A DNA stretch of 64,000 nucleotides from Isoetes taiwanensis. Taxonomy: Eukaryota > Streptophyta > Lycopodiopsida > Isoetales > Isoetaceae. The notes under the pieces are model-generated. The model was not told the DNA's origin and did no database searches. It was given only the letters and a program-made list of their open reading frames with translations. The position numbers were made by a program, and so were the translations under genes. Of the stretch, positions 44,599-56,815 are shown piece by piece. Positions within the stretch are counted from its first letter, which is position 1. Each line of letters begins with the position of its first letter. The stretch lies in the NCBI GenBank assembly GCA_021234155.1, contig JAJEKV010000013.1:4150028-4214027 (forward strand), read 5' to 3'.

Positions 44599-47122
44599 AT
44601 AACGTGCCTCTCGTGATATAATGCCTATTTATATGTAATATTGATCATAGCTGTTAAATTACTTGGTCAACCGCTATGATGTTGCCAGTAGGCATGGGCC
44701 CATGCATGGGTCATCCATGTGCATGAAAATTAGGGCAAGCAATCTCGGTCGCTGATTAGAAAAAATGGGCAAGATTCTCATCCGTTGAAATGTTATAAGA
44801 AGGTGCTAAGAAGGTGCATTTTTTTAACGTTAATGAGACAATTAATGTATTGACTTTTTAAGAAGCTTCATTTTCTTAACCGCCTTCAAATAGTAGAGGG
44901 GTCGGATGAAGGTGGGGTCCACGCCATCAAATTCCTCTCATCGAGAACTTTCCAAGGAGTGGTGCATTGGCATCGTTCCATCGCAATTGGTGCCAATGTA
45001 ATCGAATTCTAAAGGAATCTTTGGGAATCTTCGTAAAATGCTTGAGAACCTAAGGGAATCTTGATGAAATCTTGGAGAATTTGGAGAATCTAAGGGAATT
45101 TAAGAGAAGCTACATAGAATCCTGGAGGACCCAAGGGAATTTAGCAAAATATTTATAAAATTCTTGAAAATCTAGAGGAACCTCGATGGGAGCTTGGAGA
45201 ATCTAGGGGAATCTATACAGAATCCAAAGGGATCTAGGAGAATCTACATACAATCTTACAAAATATAGAGGAAGTTTGGGATAATCTTTGAGAAGCTAGA
45301 GGAATCTCAAGAGAATCTTAAGGAATCTAAGGGAATCTTTATAGAATCCAAGGGAATCTTAGAGAATCTACATAGAATCTTGAAAATCTAAGGGAACTTC
45401 AGGGAATCTTAGTGGAATCTAAGGGAATCTCAAGGGGATGTTTGGGAATCTAAGGGAATCTTCATAAAATGCTTGAGAATCTAAGGGAATCTTGATAGAA
45501 ACTTGGAGAATTTAAAGAACCTACGGGAATTTAAGAGAATCCACATAGAATCTTGGAGGACCCAAGGGATTCTAGCAGAATCTTTAGACCTTGGAGAATC
45601 TAGGGCAATCTTTACAGAGTCCAAAGGAATCTAGGAGAATCTATATACAATCTTATAAAATCTAGAGGAAATTTGGGATAATCTTTGAAAATATAGGAGA
45701 ATCTCAAGAGAACCTTAAGGAATCTATGGGAATGTCAAGAAAATCTAAGAGAATATTCATAAAATCTTTGAGAATCTCGAGGATTTTTTCGTGAATCTTG
45801 GAGAATGTAAGAGGTTCTTTACGGAATCTTCATTGGAGGTTCTTTATAGAATCTTCATTGGATGGCCCAGTACCACCATACCACTTGTATAGCTTAGATA
45901 GATATACGACCTATCCCGTTAAGGTTTGAAGGGTTTAGACAAGTTACGGTGTAGTAAAGCCTTCATATAGCCTATGTAAGTTTTTACCAGTCCTGAAAAA
46001 TGCTGTCATCCCTTAAGCGCCGACCATACTAGGTGGTTTCGGCTTGAAGTTTTTGAAGCTTACAAACGATCTTACAGGGTGCAAATTGTTCCTTTGTGGT
46101 AAGGAATCGATTCTTTGCATATCAAAGATTTTGTTCTGGATTATTTTAAGGTTTGAATGATCATCCACTATCATCTTTTTGTCCTCCACCTTTTATTTCA
46201 CAATCTGTATTTTATTCACTGCACTGTTTTGATGAATCTTCATATAGATGCATTGTAAGCTTCCACGTCTACACCATGCAGCAAGATGGCAGCAAGACTG
46301 TTCTCTGCTCGCTTTCTTTCTTCCTCTCAAGTATTGAATGCTGTCAATTAAGAATAGTAGAGAGGTAGGTCTCAAACCGTGCCATATTGATCGAATTGAA
46401 ATTGCACTACCTGATTGGTCGTTGTGCCTGTTTATTGCCTTATTTTTAGCAGAAAAAGTGTTTAGATTGTTTCTAGATTTGGGGCTGAAACAGGGGCAAT
46501 CAAGCAGATTGATGCTACCATAGCTACAGATATAATGCTCCGAATTTGGTGCTCGCAGAGCACATCCTGTGGCAGATCCTGCATCCCTGGTGTCCCAAAC
46601 TACCCTAGAATGTTCCGCAGACAACTATTAGCTTGCCGTATAATCTATTCCTGCATACCATAGCAGTTTGAAGTGGGTGTGTCAAACTGGCCAGTGTAAC
46701 ATCACGAATTGATAATATAATGGTTAATGTTATGGAAGTAAATTACTGGTTTTCATTTCGTATACATTTTATAATCTTATTGAATTGTTCTATGTATTCT
46801 CTACCTGCATTTCTTGCAGAATTAACTTCAGCTAAGCAATTATAATCGTCTTCCATAGAAACTTATAATCCCGTGTCCAAAATGTGTTCTGAACTCACAA
46901 CTGTTATATCCTCGCATTAAAAAACTAAACAATTGAGCTTCTAACCGATCAGCTCGCAGAATTGCAAGATCTCCTCGGCTATTCCACAGCTTTCGGCAAG
47001 AAGCTTATGGGATTCCTTGCTCCAGTCCGAAAAATCCCAGCTCCAGTCGCTCAACACTAGTAAAGTAGTAACTGTCAAGTTTTGCTTCAAGAAGGCTATG
47101 ATACCATGATAGATAGATCAGA
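44599..47122. repeat. 2.5-kb duplicated unit, copy 1
   Basis: Alignable end to end with 57423-59990, starting ATAACGTGCCTCTCGTGATA and ending GATAGATAGATCAGA. The unit contains a ~830-bp array of degenerate GAATCT-rich repeats, then a unique part. In that part a minus-strand frame of 143 codons (46193-46624; 127 codons in copy 2) is shared but has no recognised domain. Copy 1 is cut on its right by the gypsy-type element. No terminal inverted repeats or target duplication were found; it may be a non-autonomous transposon or a segmental duplication. Confidence 0.8.
45000..45850. repeat. Degenerate GGAATCT / AGAATCTA repeat array
   Basis: Dozens of irregular copies of GGAATCTT, AGAATCTA and CTAAGGGAATCTT occur with spacings of roughly 15-40 bases. 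The array is reproduced with the same internal order at about 57850-58690, so it arose before the two 2.5-kb copies separated. Confidence 0.8.
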
Positions 47123-47381
47123 GGCAATGCCCAAGGAAAAGAGGCAGGCAATGCCCAAGGAAAAGAGGCAGGAGTGCATAGAAAAGCAGCTTTGCTTCAG
47201 GTGTTTCCAGCCAGGCCACAGGACAGCGAACTGCCCCTACGTCATGAGTGCAGCGCTAGTGAAGTTGGAAGATTGGGACACTCCGTCTGACGACGACGGC
47301 GAGGCAGCCCGCGACTATATTCATGGTGAGTGTCATATCTTTGCCGCAATAGACCAGAGCAAAGCGAGAGAACCAAGATAA
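47123..47381 (+). pseudogene. gag C-terminus with CCHC zinc knuckle
   Basis: The frame contains CFRCFQPGHRTANC, a C-x2-C-x4-H-x4-C knuckle that binds element RNA during packaging. Before it an eight-codon unit (AMPKEKRQ) is duplicated in tandem. The frame ends at a stop at 47379-47381, just before the protease. The capsid part is absent. Confidence 0.85.
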
Positions 47382-47396
47382 GGTAATTTCCAGTAG

Positions 47397-47902
47397 GGGA
47401 AGGCCAAGGCCAAGTCCTTCATAGTCCTGATAGACTCGGGAAGTAGCCATAACTTCGCATCCCCCAGAATGGTTGAGATGTTGAAGTTGAAACCACTAAA
47501 GTCGAAGCCGAGGCCCGTTGTCTTAGCAAGTGGAGCAGCAAAGGCGGGCAAGCAAGAGAATTAACCGACATCGACTTGCGGGGATTAATATCCGGATGGG
47601 GCGAAGTAATGGGCATTGGCAAGTATGACTTGATCATAGGAATGGAGTACCTTGGACCAGCGGGGGCCATCATTGATTGTGGAAAGCGGAAGGTGACCCT
47701 TCACAGCGCCCGGACGGCAAGATCATTGAGATCCGCAGGTAAAGAAGTTGTTCCCATCATGCAGTGTATATCTAGTAAACGGCTGCTCAAGTGCATCAAG
47801 AGCGAGCAGGTAGCATACATCTTCAAGCTTGAGATTGAAGAGCCCGAGTCAGAAGAGAGCAAAGAAGACAAGGTGCTTTCGGCAAGTTGCCCAAGCAAAT
47901 AG
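47397..47902 (+). pseudogene. Retroelement aspartic protease region
   Basis: One frame has SFIVLIDSGSSHNFAS (about 47412-47460), with the catalytic D-S-G. After a stop near 47563 another frame (47576-47902) reads KYDLIIGMEYLGPAGAIIDC, the second conserved block of gypsy proteases. The two pieces would originally be one domain that cuts the polyprotein. The frame change between them is inactivating. Confidence 0.8.
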
Positions 47903-48073
47903 CTAAGTTGATTACGAGTTCCACGATCTCTTTCGGATGAGATCGAGCACCTCCCCTCCTTAGGGAGTCGAGTGTGAGATAGCTTTTCGAGCCCGGGAAT
48001 GAAGCGGGAATGAAGCCGGCAAGCAAGGCCCCATATAGAATGGCGACGCAGAGGGGCCGAGCTAAAGAAGCAA

Positions 48074-49924
48074 TTGCAGGAGTTGCTCGACCTAGGCTTC
48101 ATTAGACCTAGCGTCTCACCATTTGGAGTGCCCATTCTTTTTGTCAAGAAGAAGGATGGCAGTTTGAGGATGTGCATAGATTATAGGCAGCTGAACAAGC
48201 ACACCATCAAGAACAAGTATGCGCTTCCCAGATCGGATTACTTGATGGATCAGCTCCAAGGGGCAAAGGTCTTCTCCAAAATCGACTTAAGGTCAGGCTA
48301 TCATCAGATCCGGATAAAGGAAGAAGATATTCATAAAACCGCGTTCAGAATGCGGTATGGGCACTATGAGTTCACGGTAATGCCTTTCGGCTTATCGAAC
48401 GCCCCAGCAACATTCATGAGGCTCATGAACGACATCTTCAGGGAGTTCTTAGACACCTTTGTGATAGTATTCTTTGACGACATTTTGGTGTATAGCAGAT
48501 CCCTTGAAGAACACGTACAACACTTAAGGAGAGTGCTGGAGAAGTTGAAGAGGCACCAGTTGTACGCCAAGTTGTCGAAGTGCCACTTCGCAATGGAGAA
48601 GGTGGAATACCTGGGTCATGTGATCTCAGCAGAAGGAATCTCGACGGATCCCGCCAAGATCAAAGCAGTGATTCAGTGGCCGGCACCGAAGAATGTCCAT
48701 GAGGTCAGAAGTTTTCTCGGCCTAGCAGGGTACTACAGGAAGTTTGTGAAGAACTTTGCTAAGATAGCGGCCCCGCTAACAGACTTGACGAGGGCGGAAA
48801 AGGTGAAAGATTGGGCAGACCATTGGCACAAGAAAGCCCAAGCAGGGTTTGAATTGTTGAAGGAAGCTTTGACAACCGCCCCAGTCTTAACCCTGCCAGA
48901 CCCAGAGAAAGATAAGCTTGTGGCGACAGACGCGAATAAGATAGCCACAGGTGCAGTGCTCATGCAGGAAGAGAGTGTGGTAGCGTATGATTCCAGGAAG
49001 ATGAACGACGCCGAAACGCGCTACCTGACCCATGATCAGGAATTGCTTGCGGTTGTCAGGGCATTAAGAATTTGGAGGCACTACCTCTTGGGAAGGAAGT
49101 TTCAATTGGACACAGATCATCAGAGCCTCCAGTATGTATTCACGCAACCACACCTTAACCTGAGGCAGCGAAGGTGGATGGAGTTCCTCGAAGAATATGA
49201 CTTTGATATAGTCTACAAGCCGGGGAAGCTCAATGTGGTAGCGGATGCGCTTTCAAGGCATCCCCTGACAACTAGAGTGCATTGCAATGCAATTTCGATG
49301 CTCTCCAGCGACTTCGGGAAGAAGATTGAAGAATCCTTGCCAACAGATGTGGACTTCAAGGAAGTATGGGCAAGCTTATGTAGGGAAGCAAGAACAGATA
49401 AGGAGCGAGAAGCCTTCAAACATTATAAGAAGGAAGGCAACATGTTATACCATAAGAACAAGTTGTGCGTGCCGGAATCATCAGGTGTAAGGAAGTTGAT
49501 CCTCCACGACACGCACAACAGTCCAATAGCTAGCAATGCGGGATTCATGAAGACATATTTTAAAGTGTGCAGCAGCTATTATTGGCCAGGAATGAAGAAG
49601 CAGGTAGCTCGCTACATCAAGGAATGTCAGCTATGCCAACAGACGAAGGCAGAGCAGCTTCGAATTCCAGGGGCATTGGAGCCATTAGCAGTGCCAAACG
49701 CTAAGTGGGAGGTCATCAGCATGTACTTCATAACAGGGCTTCCAAGGACTGTAAGAGGAAAGGATGCTTTGATGGTAGTGGTCGACAAGTTGTCAAAGAT
49801 GGCACATTTTGTGCCTTGCGGGCCACGTATTACCGGCTATGGATACTGTGAAGCTCTTCACCAAAGAAATCTTCAGCTTCATGGCATGCCAAGGGAGATT
49901 ATCTCCCGAGATCGAAGTTCATGA
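48074..49924 (+). pseudogene. pol: reverse transcriptase, RNase H and integrase N-terminus
   Basis: The 616-codon frame starts with [20 protein letters not shown], then [35 protein letters not shown] and the active site FFDDILVYS near residue 135. The connection follows ([19 protein letters not shown]), then RNase H ([31 protein letters not shown]) and the integrase zinc domain ([20 protein letters not shown]). Two positions are damaged: the second His expected in the integrase HHCC finger reads N (SNAG), and the first catalytic Asp (usual MDFI) reads Y ([10 protein letters not shown]). The first ATG lies inside the RT, so the true start is upstream. Confidence 0.92.
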
Positions 49925-50510
49925 GTGCCTTTTGGCAAGACCTCTTTGCGACAATTCAGACGAAGCTATCCATGAGCGGCCTATCGTCCCTCAGACGGAT
50001 GGCCAAACGGAGCGGACCAACAGGATTTTGGAGGATATGCTACGAAACTATGTCTGGAACAAGCAAGGTATGTGGGAAGAATTTATTCACTTGGTGGAGT
50101 TTGCGTATAATAGCACCAAGCAGGGAATCATCCCAAATGTCACCGTTTATGATCAACTACTGCTATCAATGCCTAACTCCGGACACTTGGCACAATCCGT
50201 GTCAAAAGTAGAGGTTTTATGGCGAGATGTTGTCCGACATGCGGCCAGTTTCGTGGAAGAAGTTCGAGGGTATCTTCCGGCAAAGAAGGAGTCGACAAAA
50301 GAGCATCGCCGACAAGCATCGGACAGTCAGAGAGTTCCAAGTTGGAGATGATGTATGGCTCAAGATCAAGGTAAAGCAGGCGAAGCTCCGCATCGGTAAT
50401 TGTAAGAAGCTTGCTCGGGTGTGGGCTGGACCCTTCGGAATAGTCAAGAGAATAGGTAATCAATCCTACTGCATTGGATCTACCAAAGACACCTAAAGAT
50501 TCATAAGGTC
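49925..50510 (+). pseudogene. Integrase core end and C-terminal domain, frameshifted
   Basis: After a frame change at the usual second catalytic Asp (ISRDRSS), the sequence resumes with QTDGQTERTNRILEDMLRNY (catalytic Glu within QTER), WEEFIHLVEFAYNSTKQ and, in a further frame, REFQVGDDVWLKIK and LARVWAGPFGIVKRIGNQSY. These are the last core motif and the GPF-type C-terminal domain of gypsy integrases. Confidence 0.85.
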
Positions 50511-50820
50511 TTCCACGTGAGTTTGTTGAAGAAGCATACTCCAAATCCGCATTTAAGTCTTGGACACTCAACGTTGTTGGAAATGACGAGGAGGAGCAAC
50601 CTGGAAATAGTTCGCAATTGATTCTTGATAAAGCCTTCAAGAAAACAAGGAGATCGAGTTTCTCCAATATTTGGTCAAGTGGAAACACTTGCCGTGGGAA
50701 GAGCGACATGGGTACTTAAGAAAGATCTAGTAAAGCAGTACCCACAGTTTATGGAGCAATGGGACGGCAAGGTCATCTCCGAAGAAATCGGCTCAGGCAT
50801 GTCGATTTGTGTAGATTAAT
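50511..50820 (+). pseudogene. Chromodomain-like C-terminus
   Basis: KIHKVFHVSLLKKHTPNPH marks the end of the integrase. Near 50650-50760 one frame gives QYLVKWKHLPWEE and another ATWVLKKDLVKQYPQF. Together they are the core of a chromodomain (YLVKWK.LP..E.TWE...L...YP). Such domains direct chromovirus insertion to chosen chromatin. A frameshift divides it. Confidence 0.75.
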
Positions 50821-51711
50821 TCTATGTGTAGTTAAGATTAATCTATGCATGCAACCTATGCTAGGTATGGGTTGCATGCATTGTTACCGATGATGAGACC
50901 ACTACGGTGATCTCTAGGGCGTGGTGGAATGTCAATGTAGGCATGACCGCGTTTCCGCTTGGATGAGTGGAAGGTAGATTAGAAAGCCTACTTCTGTTCT
51001 ACGGAAGTAGACGACCTCGAGAGAAAGGAGGTCATTAAGGAATGCATTGATAGGAAAGGCACCTCTAGCCCCATATATGCATTGATAGGAGGAATCTGTC
51101 CTTCACGCCCCATATACGGGAAGGACCTATCCTCCACGTTGGGCAACTAAAGGTGTAGGCATGAGCGGCATATAGGCATATAGGCGCTGTCTCCATGGCC
51201 ACGATGGAAGAATCACCTTCTTCCTACGCCGGGAGATTAGCCATGCATCCATGTAGATAGGTGGGGTGGTCACCATATAACCAAAATTTTATTAATAATT
51301 AAATGGTACTAACGTAGTGTCAACCTGCAAGCCAATAGAGCGCTCCGGAGGGCAAGGAGGTCGAGCTACGAAGACTTGAAACACAAATTTTGTTGGAATG
51401 TGTTGCAAGGAATGAAGAGTACCTCGAAGGATAAGTATATATATGAATGAGATATTAAAATTTTGATAAACTAAATTGTCGTGATAAGTGAAACTATTGA
51501 GTAACTTGTTTAATGATGTTACGAATTGATAAGTTATTTCATAAGATAATGGCATAATAATGTTCTAAAAATATTACCTTAAGGTAATCGTAATAAATGT
51601 GTAAGTATTATAGTAGTATATTGTATGCATCAGGTTGATTGCAGGTTAAGAGGATTCCAAGGTGGGGAGAACCACGATGCTGCGGACAACATCATTTCAA
51701 GGTGGGGAGAA
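50821..51711 (+). other. Element 3-prime untranslated region and polypurine tract
   Basis: Noncoding. It matches, in reverse orientation, 10229-11430 of the LTR element at 8.5-20 kb, including ACCGATGATGAGACCACTAC and GGGCGTGGTGG-like phrases. It ends in the polypurine tract AAGGTGGGGAGAA directly before TGTGACGTT. Confidence 0.8.
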
Positions 51712-53282
51712 TGTGACGTTCAAAGACGATTATATGGTCCCGTGGGGCATTATCTTGTCTTGCCGCAAATCACGCGCATTACCGCCACCCCGGCCCGACG
51801 CGGTACGCCCGGCGTGTAGCCAGGTGGGTAGCCCCTAGGGGGCAACTTGCAAGGTAGGTGCATTTATTAATGTGCACATTTACCAATGTGCACATTTATT
51901 AAGGTGCACACCTTTCCATGTGGATACATTTATGCCACCTAGCCATTAAAGGCAAGTGGGCCATTCCCAATTATCCCACATGCCTAAAGGGATAATTGGA
52001 AACCCTAGCCCTAAACCCTTGTCTATTTAGGTAGGAAGAAACCCTAACTTGCCATTTTCGTCCATAGAGTTCTAGAGATCTGTTTTGGCTGCCCCAGGAG
52101 TCAAAACCGCCTCCCCACTTGGCCCGGAACTTAATTGCACCATTAGTTTTCCTTGATTCAAGCGATTCAGCCGGGATGGTCGAACTCAGAGCAGGAGGAG
52201 CGAGCCAAGGATCAGGTATTTAGTCAATTTAATAGCCTAAAGCGTCTTCCAGTCATAGAATCAGTAGGTTTAGCCTATTAAATTGCCCATAGCAGCCACT
52301 TAGATCTCCAGATACCAGACTCTAACTTAACTCTATGATATAGATTAGATCTAGTTCTTTAGTTCTTCTGTGATGTATATGGATGATGTATCTCTGTGAA
52401 CTCCTTGTATTGGGAAGCGGGGTAGAGGCCCTAAAGCTTGGTAGTTGATGCTCCTAGTTAGCCTCTCTAGCACACTGTAGATTCGGCCTGTGTACAAGAA
52501 CCACACCGGTTGTGGGTGAAGGGCCGACCGGGCTAAGAAGGAGGTTAGTGTTCGACTCTTGAGCGATCCCTCCGGTGTGTAAGGCCTACAGGGGATCATT
52601 ATGACTAGGTCTAATGGCTTGCCACCGCGGGCAAGGCATGGGCTCGACACCCGTGGAGTGGTGTTCACTTTCAGTGGGTTCACCGGTAAGGAATAAGGCG
52701 GTGGCCCTCTAGCCACCTTGAGTCGACATGTAGATCTCTCGGAGGGAGTGATCCCTACCGCCCCATCGGAACTGGGGAGATGCAACCCGGGAATAGCTCA
52801 TTTGGCTATGCATCCCTTTCTGGTCAGGTCCCAACACTTTTCAGCCCTACTGCGCAAAGTGTGCACGGGGGGCGGATGGAGTGGACAACCCTAAGCCATG
52901 TTCTTATGCCAGCCAAATCCATGGTCATGAATTCTGTCTGCAATGACCTCTGGAGACCCAAGCCGTCAGTCATCCCTTGAGTTTGAGCCTTGGGTAGGAT
53001 TTCCCGTAGGTATTGTGCTGATCTTTGTCAATGCAGATGTGGTGTACCACCCTTCGAGGTGGATATGTGATGATATTGTTTCCTGACATGTATGTTTACG
53101 CTTCCGCAGCTAGGTAGGCCCTGAGGGAGATGGGGTAAAATGACCCCTTCACTCTTCCCACTGGGGACCCAGTACGGTCACAGTGATATGTGGAGGGCCC
53201 TGTATCAGTATGGAGCTGGTATGGGCGATGAACTCCTGTTTGTATAGGGTGAGTGCACCGTATACGAGTAGGGGACGTCACA
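51712..53282 (+). repeat. LTR (3-prime LTR of the chromovirus-type element)
   Basis: 1571 bp, TGTGACGT at the start and ACGTCACA at the end. It is the same family as the two LTRs at 8526 and 18363, with a shorter array of GTGCACATT repeats near 51860-51915 and a TATA-like CTATTTAGGTAG at 52023-52034. The frames seen inside are not genes. Confidence 0.9.
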
Positions 53283-54540
53283 AGCTTTGCAGCTATGGCG
53301 GTGTCCGTGGGACGGATGAAGCAATCCTTCCTGTTTCGAATTTTTTCTTTAGCATATTGAATTGGGTTTTACTTGAACATAAGAAATCCGGTAGCATTTT
53401 TGATAAATCCATGATTTTTGCCATGGCTATGGATTTCCAGCTCTGGTGGGGTCTCTTCTATAGCCCAGTACTTGAAGAAAAGACGTGAATCTACTATTCT
53501 GCCATCTCGATCCCCAATGCCATGCATACCCAAATGACAAATTTGGCTCTGATCAAGGAATTGAAGCCGTGATTTGGCATCAAATCTGGTGCCAAATGCT
53601 CTGTCTTGAACCTCAAAATCTGTGATCTTGTAAGGCTAGTTTTGCATTTGGGCGTATCACGTGCAGTATCCGGTCTCGAATCTTACATCTACATATGTGT
53701 TGGAATTATGGTCATGCCTGATTTTCAATATAAGCGACATTTGGTATAGGCCAGAGTTGGACACGTGTTGGAAAGAGGGAAAAAAGAGGAGACTAGCATG
53801 TGAAAACGAGAGAAGAGACAGTAGAAGATAAAAACGGAGTGCATAGAGGAAAGGAGATAAGGAAATTGGTGGAAGATCAACCGATCAGGGGTGCAGGGCC
53901 AGAGGCGTAGAGAAATCCGCCTTGTGAAATCCATCTGGGTTGACGGCAGGTTGGCGGCAGGGTGTTGTGGTCAGATCCGACAGGGCTGCTCACAAATTGC
54001 AGGTTCGGTTTTCTCTGATTGCCGGATTGAGGTTCTTTGATGCTAGATTTGAGTTGCAGAAGATCCAAACAAATAGCTTTGGTGAGCAAGAGAGTAACTG
54101 AGGCAGCGGGAAAACCGTGCTCTATAGCTTGGAGATTGGGCTTATTGTGTGTTGATTGAATCTAAGAGATTGGGTTCAAATCCCAGGCTCTAATTTCTAT
54201 CAACATGAAACCGGATTGGCATTGAAAAATCTGCTACGTGTTTGCCCGTTTGTGATCTATCCCACTATTTGCCCTTGTGGGTTGGACTGTTTCTCATTTT
54301 TTTCCTCCAAAATTTACGCATTTCATTGGATTTTGTTCTTCTGGGTCAGATTGGCCATCTTCAAATTCAGTTCGACATACCCATTTGCTTTGTTGCATCC
54401 TTGAGGGCTAGATTCGTTCCCGTTTCTATTTTTATGCCTTCTGTTTTGTTTTGGCCATGTGGGTCTAGGATTTATCGAACCACAATGAGAATAAGAATTA
54501 GTCTTGAAGCTTAGTAGGCTCGGAAAACCGGCATTCAAAG
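53283..54540. other. Interval without recognised gene
   Basis: No domain recognised on either strand. Several short frames near 54156-54514 lack identifiable features. Confidence 0.4.
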
Positions 54541-54548
54541 CCTTGAAC

Positions 54549-54965
54549 ATGGCTGGAAGCTTCGCACCGCCAGACTCTGCTGTTATGTCGATAACTCCAC
54601 CATCGCAGATAATTGAAGAGGATTCTAGGACCAGCATTGCAGTAATTGTTGCCATTGTGATTGCCTCTACTGCATTAATTGCTTTGCATCTTCGGGTACT
54701 GCTGCTATCTCCGGCATCGAAGAAAAACGAGCTCTTCTGGAAGTCGTAAGTCCAATCTGGAGAGAGCTGGCTCCACTCCTCTGGTGCAACAGACTACATT
54801 TCTAAAACTCTTTAATTTGGTAGAAGGCCATGATGGATCTTTCGAGGATGAAGAAATATTGATTGGTCAAGAAATTCTGGCCAGATTGTTTCTTGCAACC
54901 CAAATCCTTCAAGCAAGGAGTAGAGCCTGTGGATCCAGAGTCGAGCAGAGTCGGGAGTGCTTATA
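54549..54965 (+). pseudogene. Single-pass membrane protein fragment, receptor-like, frameshifted
   Basis: MAGSFAPPDSAVMSITPPSQ is followed by one hydrophobic segment (SIAVIVAIVIASTALIALH). In a shifted frame a basic stop-transfer stretch (YLRHRRKTSSSGSRKSNLER) follows, then TPLVQQTTFLKLF...LIGQEILARLF. An extracellular Pro/Ser stretch, one membrane segment and a basic juxtamembrane region suit a plant receptor-like kinase, but no kinase motif is present. The shift lies near 54683. Identity is tentative. Confidence 0.4.
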
Positions 54966-54969
54966 AATG

Positions 54970-56010
54970 CACCATAACTGCATCATAAATACCTGTAGTA
55001 CAGCCGCCATAGATGCACCATAAGTGAAAAAAAAAAAAACATATCATAAATGCCACAATAAGTGCAGATGGAGTTAAAAAATTCAAATCATCCTTCCCAC
55101 GTGTCACCACCATAATGCCTCAAACAAAATAACATCGTCTTCATCAAGGTTCCAAGATTGTATATTGTTTGCATATACGTGTCACCACCATAATGCCTCA
55201 AACAAAATAACATCAAACAAAATAGCCTCAAACAGAAAACCAAACTACCAAACTGAATTATATATGAGTTGAAGTATATTTATAGGTACAAGAAATTTAT
55301 CGCGGCGGCCTTGGCCGCCGCGAACATTTCTCTTCATGTCACTTCACTTGGATTTTCAACTCAGATAATGAGGGTTTTGCAGGGTTTTCAGGTAAGCAAA
55401 AGAAGCCTATAGTGAGAAGCCTAGGTCGTTAGGAACTGCATTATGTAATCTACAATATGGATCTATTCACAATGATTCTCTCTTCAACAACTAAGATTTT
55501 TTCTAGCTTAATATGTAATTCTCACCATGTTTATCTAAAATTTTTAATTAATTTCTTACCACGGTCAATGGTGGGTTCAGTGCCGACTGATCCAACACCA
55601 TGTCTTCCGACACCAGTGATACAAAAGGGTTCATCCTCCATACTTTGACATGGGAATAGAGATAAGGAGCTGTTTTATTTGTAGAAGAATTGAAACTTGA
55701 TGGGTTGGTGGTTTCATATTTATACAGTACAACCGGATGAACAATACTAGTACCTACTATGAATCATATAGTTTGAAGTGTATGCAAACTAGCCCAAGTA
55801 GATTTTCTTTTTCTTTTTCTCTCTTCTGCTTTTCTCTTAGAACTGCCAGCCCGAGCACAACGGAAAATGTTTTTAATGTTTTTGTTGTTGCATAAAAAAA
55901 TTTGGGGTCTGCGATTGAGAGCGCTTCAAAATTTTGCTGGGATCCACGGTTGAGAAAAAAAGTTGGGAATGCTTTCCTTTGCCCTTTTAGCAAACAAACC
56001 ACTAATCAAA
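54970..56010. other. Interval without recognised gene
   Basis: No supported gene. CACGTGTCACCACCATAATGCCTCAAACAAAATAACATC is present twice (about 55099 and 55170). Confidence 0.45.
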
Positions 56011-56011
56011 G

Positions 56012-56235
56012 AATGAGAATGAGAATGAGAATGAGAATGAGAATGAGAATGAGAATGAGAATGAGAATGAGAATGAGAATGAGAATGAGAATGAGAATGA
56101 GAATGAGAATGATTTTTTATCGTCCACTGAGGCCAATCAGCCTATGGGACCCATAAGGAGTGCAGCAAACTTATTACTGTCCGGGTTAAAAAACCCCCGC
56201 CCCGAAGGGTTTTCGAGGGCAAAGGGTTTATTTAG
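56012..56235 (-). mobile_element. LINE-B 3-prime end with (CATTCT)n tail
   Basis: On the minus strand: the hairpin AACCCTTCGGGGCGGGGGTT (about 56195), GGGTCCCATAG, the terminal stem-loop (56122-56150) and then about 17 CATTCT hexamers (56012-56111). The order is the same as at 3.1 and 22.2 kb, but the tail unit differs. The Arg-Met repeat frame seen here is a translation of the hexamer. Confidence 0.85.
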
Positions 56236-56815
56236 GTGGCAGATTCTTATTGGATCGAAGGAAGCGCACAGTATACGTCACCATCCCTTTAGGCCAAAGG
56301 GGTATTCCGCTCCGGTCCTCCGTGTTCTCTGAGAGTTTTATGGGGTGTTTGCGGTCTCTAGCGGATCAGCCGGTTGGATCAAACAAAGAAAAGCCGGCCT
56401 GAAAACCGATCAAGACGCCGGACCCCTGACTATGTCGCCTTCCAAATCCGTTTCCTTGCCGCTTTCCTACTACAGATCAGCTTTTGCACGCCAATATTTG
56501 GAGCAGCTATGGCGGCATTGAAATTGGGATCCATCAGGCTTTTCTTCTTTGATTTTTATCTTTCCAATAATTACCCATCTGTTGAAACAGTAAAACTCGT
56601 GTGAATTCAGCATTTATTGCTGTAATCCGGCTGTAAAATGCTAATCGATAGTGTAAAATTGTGCCTGTTTAGACTAAATCCTAGTTTGTATTCATGATTT
56701 GAGCCCTATTCTTGTTTGGGCTACATTATTTCTTAGCTAGAGAGCGAAATCTTCGTTGGTTGGGGCTGTTTGTGCAGGATTGAGGCATTTTAGGGCGATT
56801 TTGCGAGCAAATTGG
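56236..56815. other. Interval without recognised gene
   Basis: No supported gene or repeat was recognised in this stretch. Confidence 0.4.

Larger units (their letters stand above)
47123..53282 (+). mobile_element. Ty3/gypsy chromovirus-type element, 5-prime truncated
   Basis: Coding order is gag zinc knuckle, protease, RT, RNase H, integrase, chromodomain-like end, then untranslated region, polypurine tract and a 3-prime LTR. The order RT-RNaseH-integrase plus chromodomain places it in the chromovirus branch of Ty3/gypsy. The 5-prime LTR, leader and most of gag are missing and the element joins the 2.5-kb unit directly. Multiple frameshifts and changed catalytic positions mark it as dead. 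Confidence 0.92.

Noticed and set aside
45000..45850. GAATCT array considered as a telomeric or centromeric satellite
   Set aside because: Period is irregular and the array is confined to the duplicated 2.5-kb unit.
46193..46624. 143-codon minus-strand frame with a partner at 59118-59501
   Set aside because: Conserved only because the whole 2.5-kb unit is duplicated. Small indels change its C-terminal end and no domain is recognised, so it is not listed as a gene.
55902..56156. Frame with Arg-Met repeats
   Set aside because: Translation of the GAGAAT hexamer tail of a LINE-B end.
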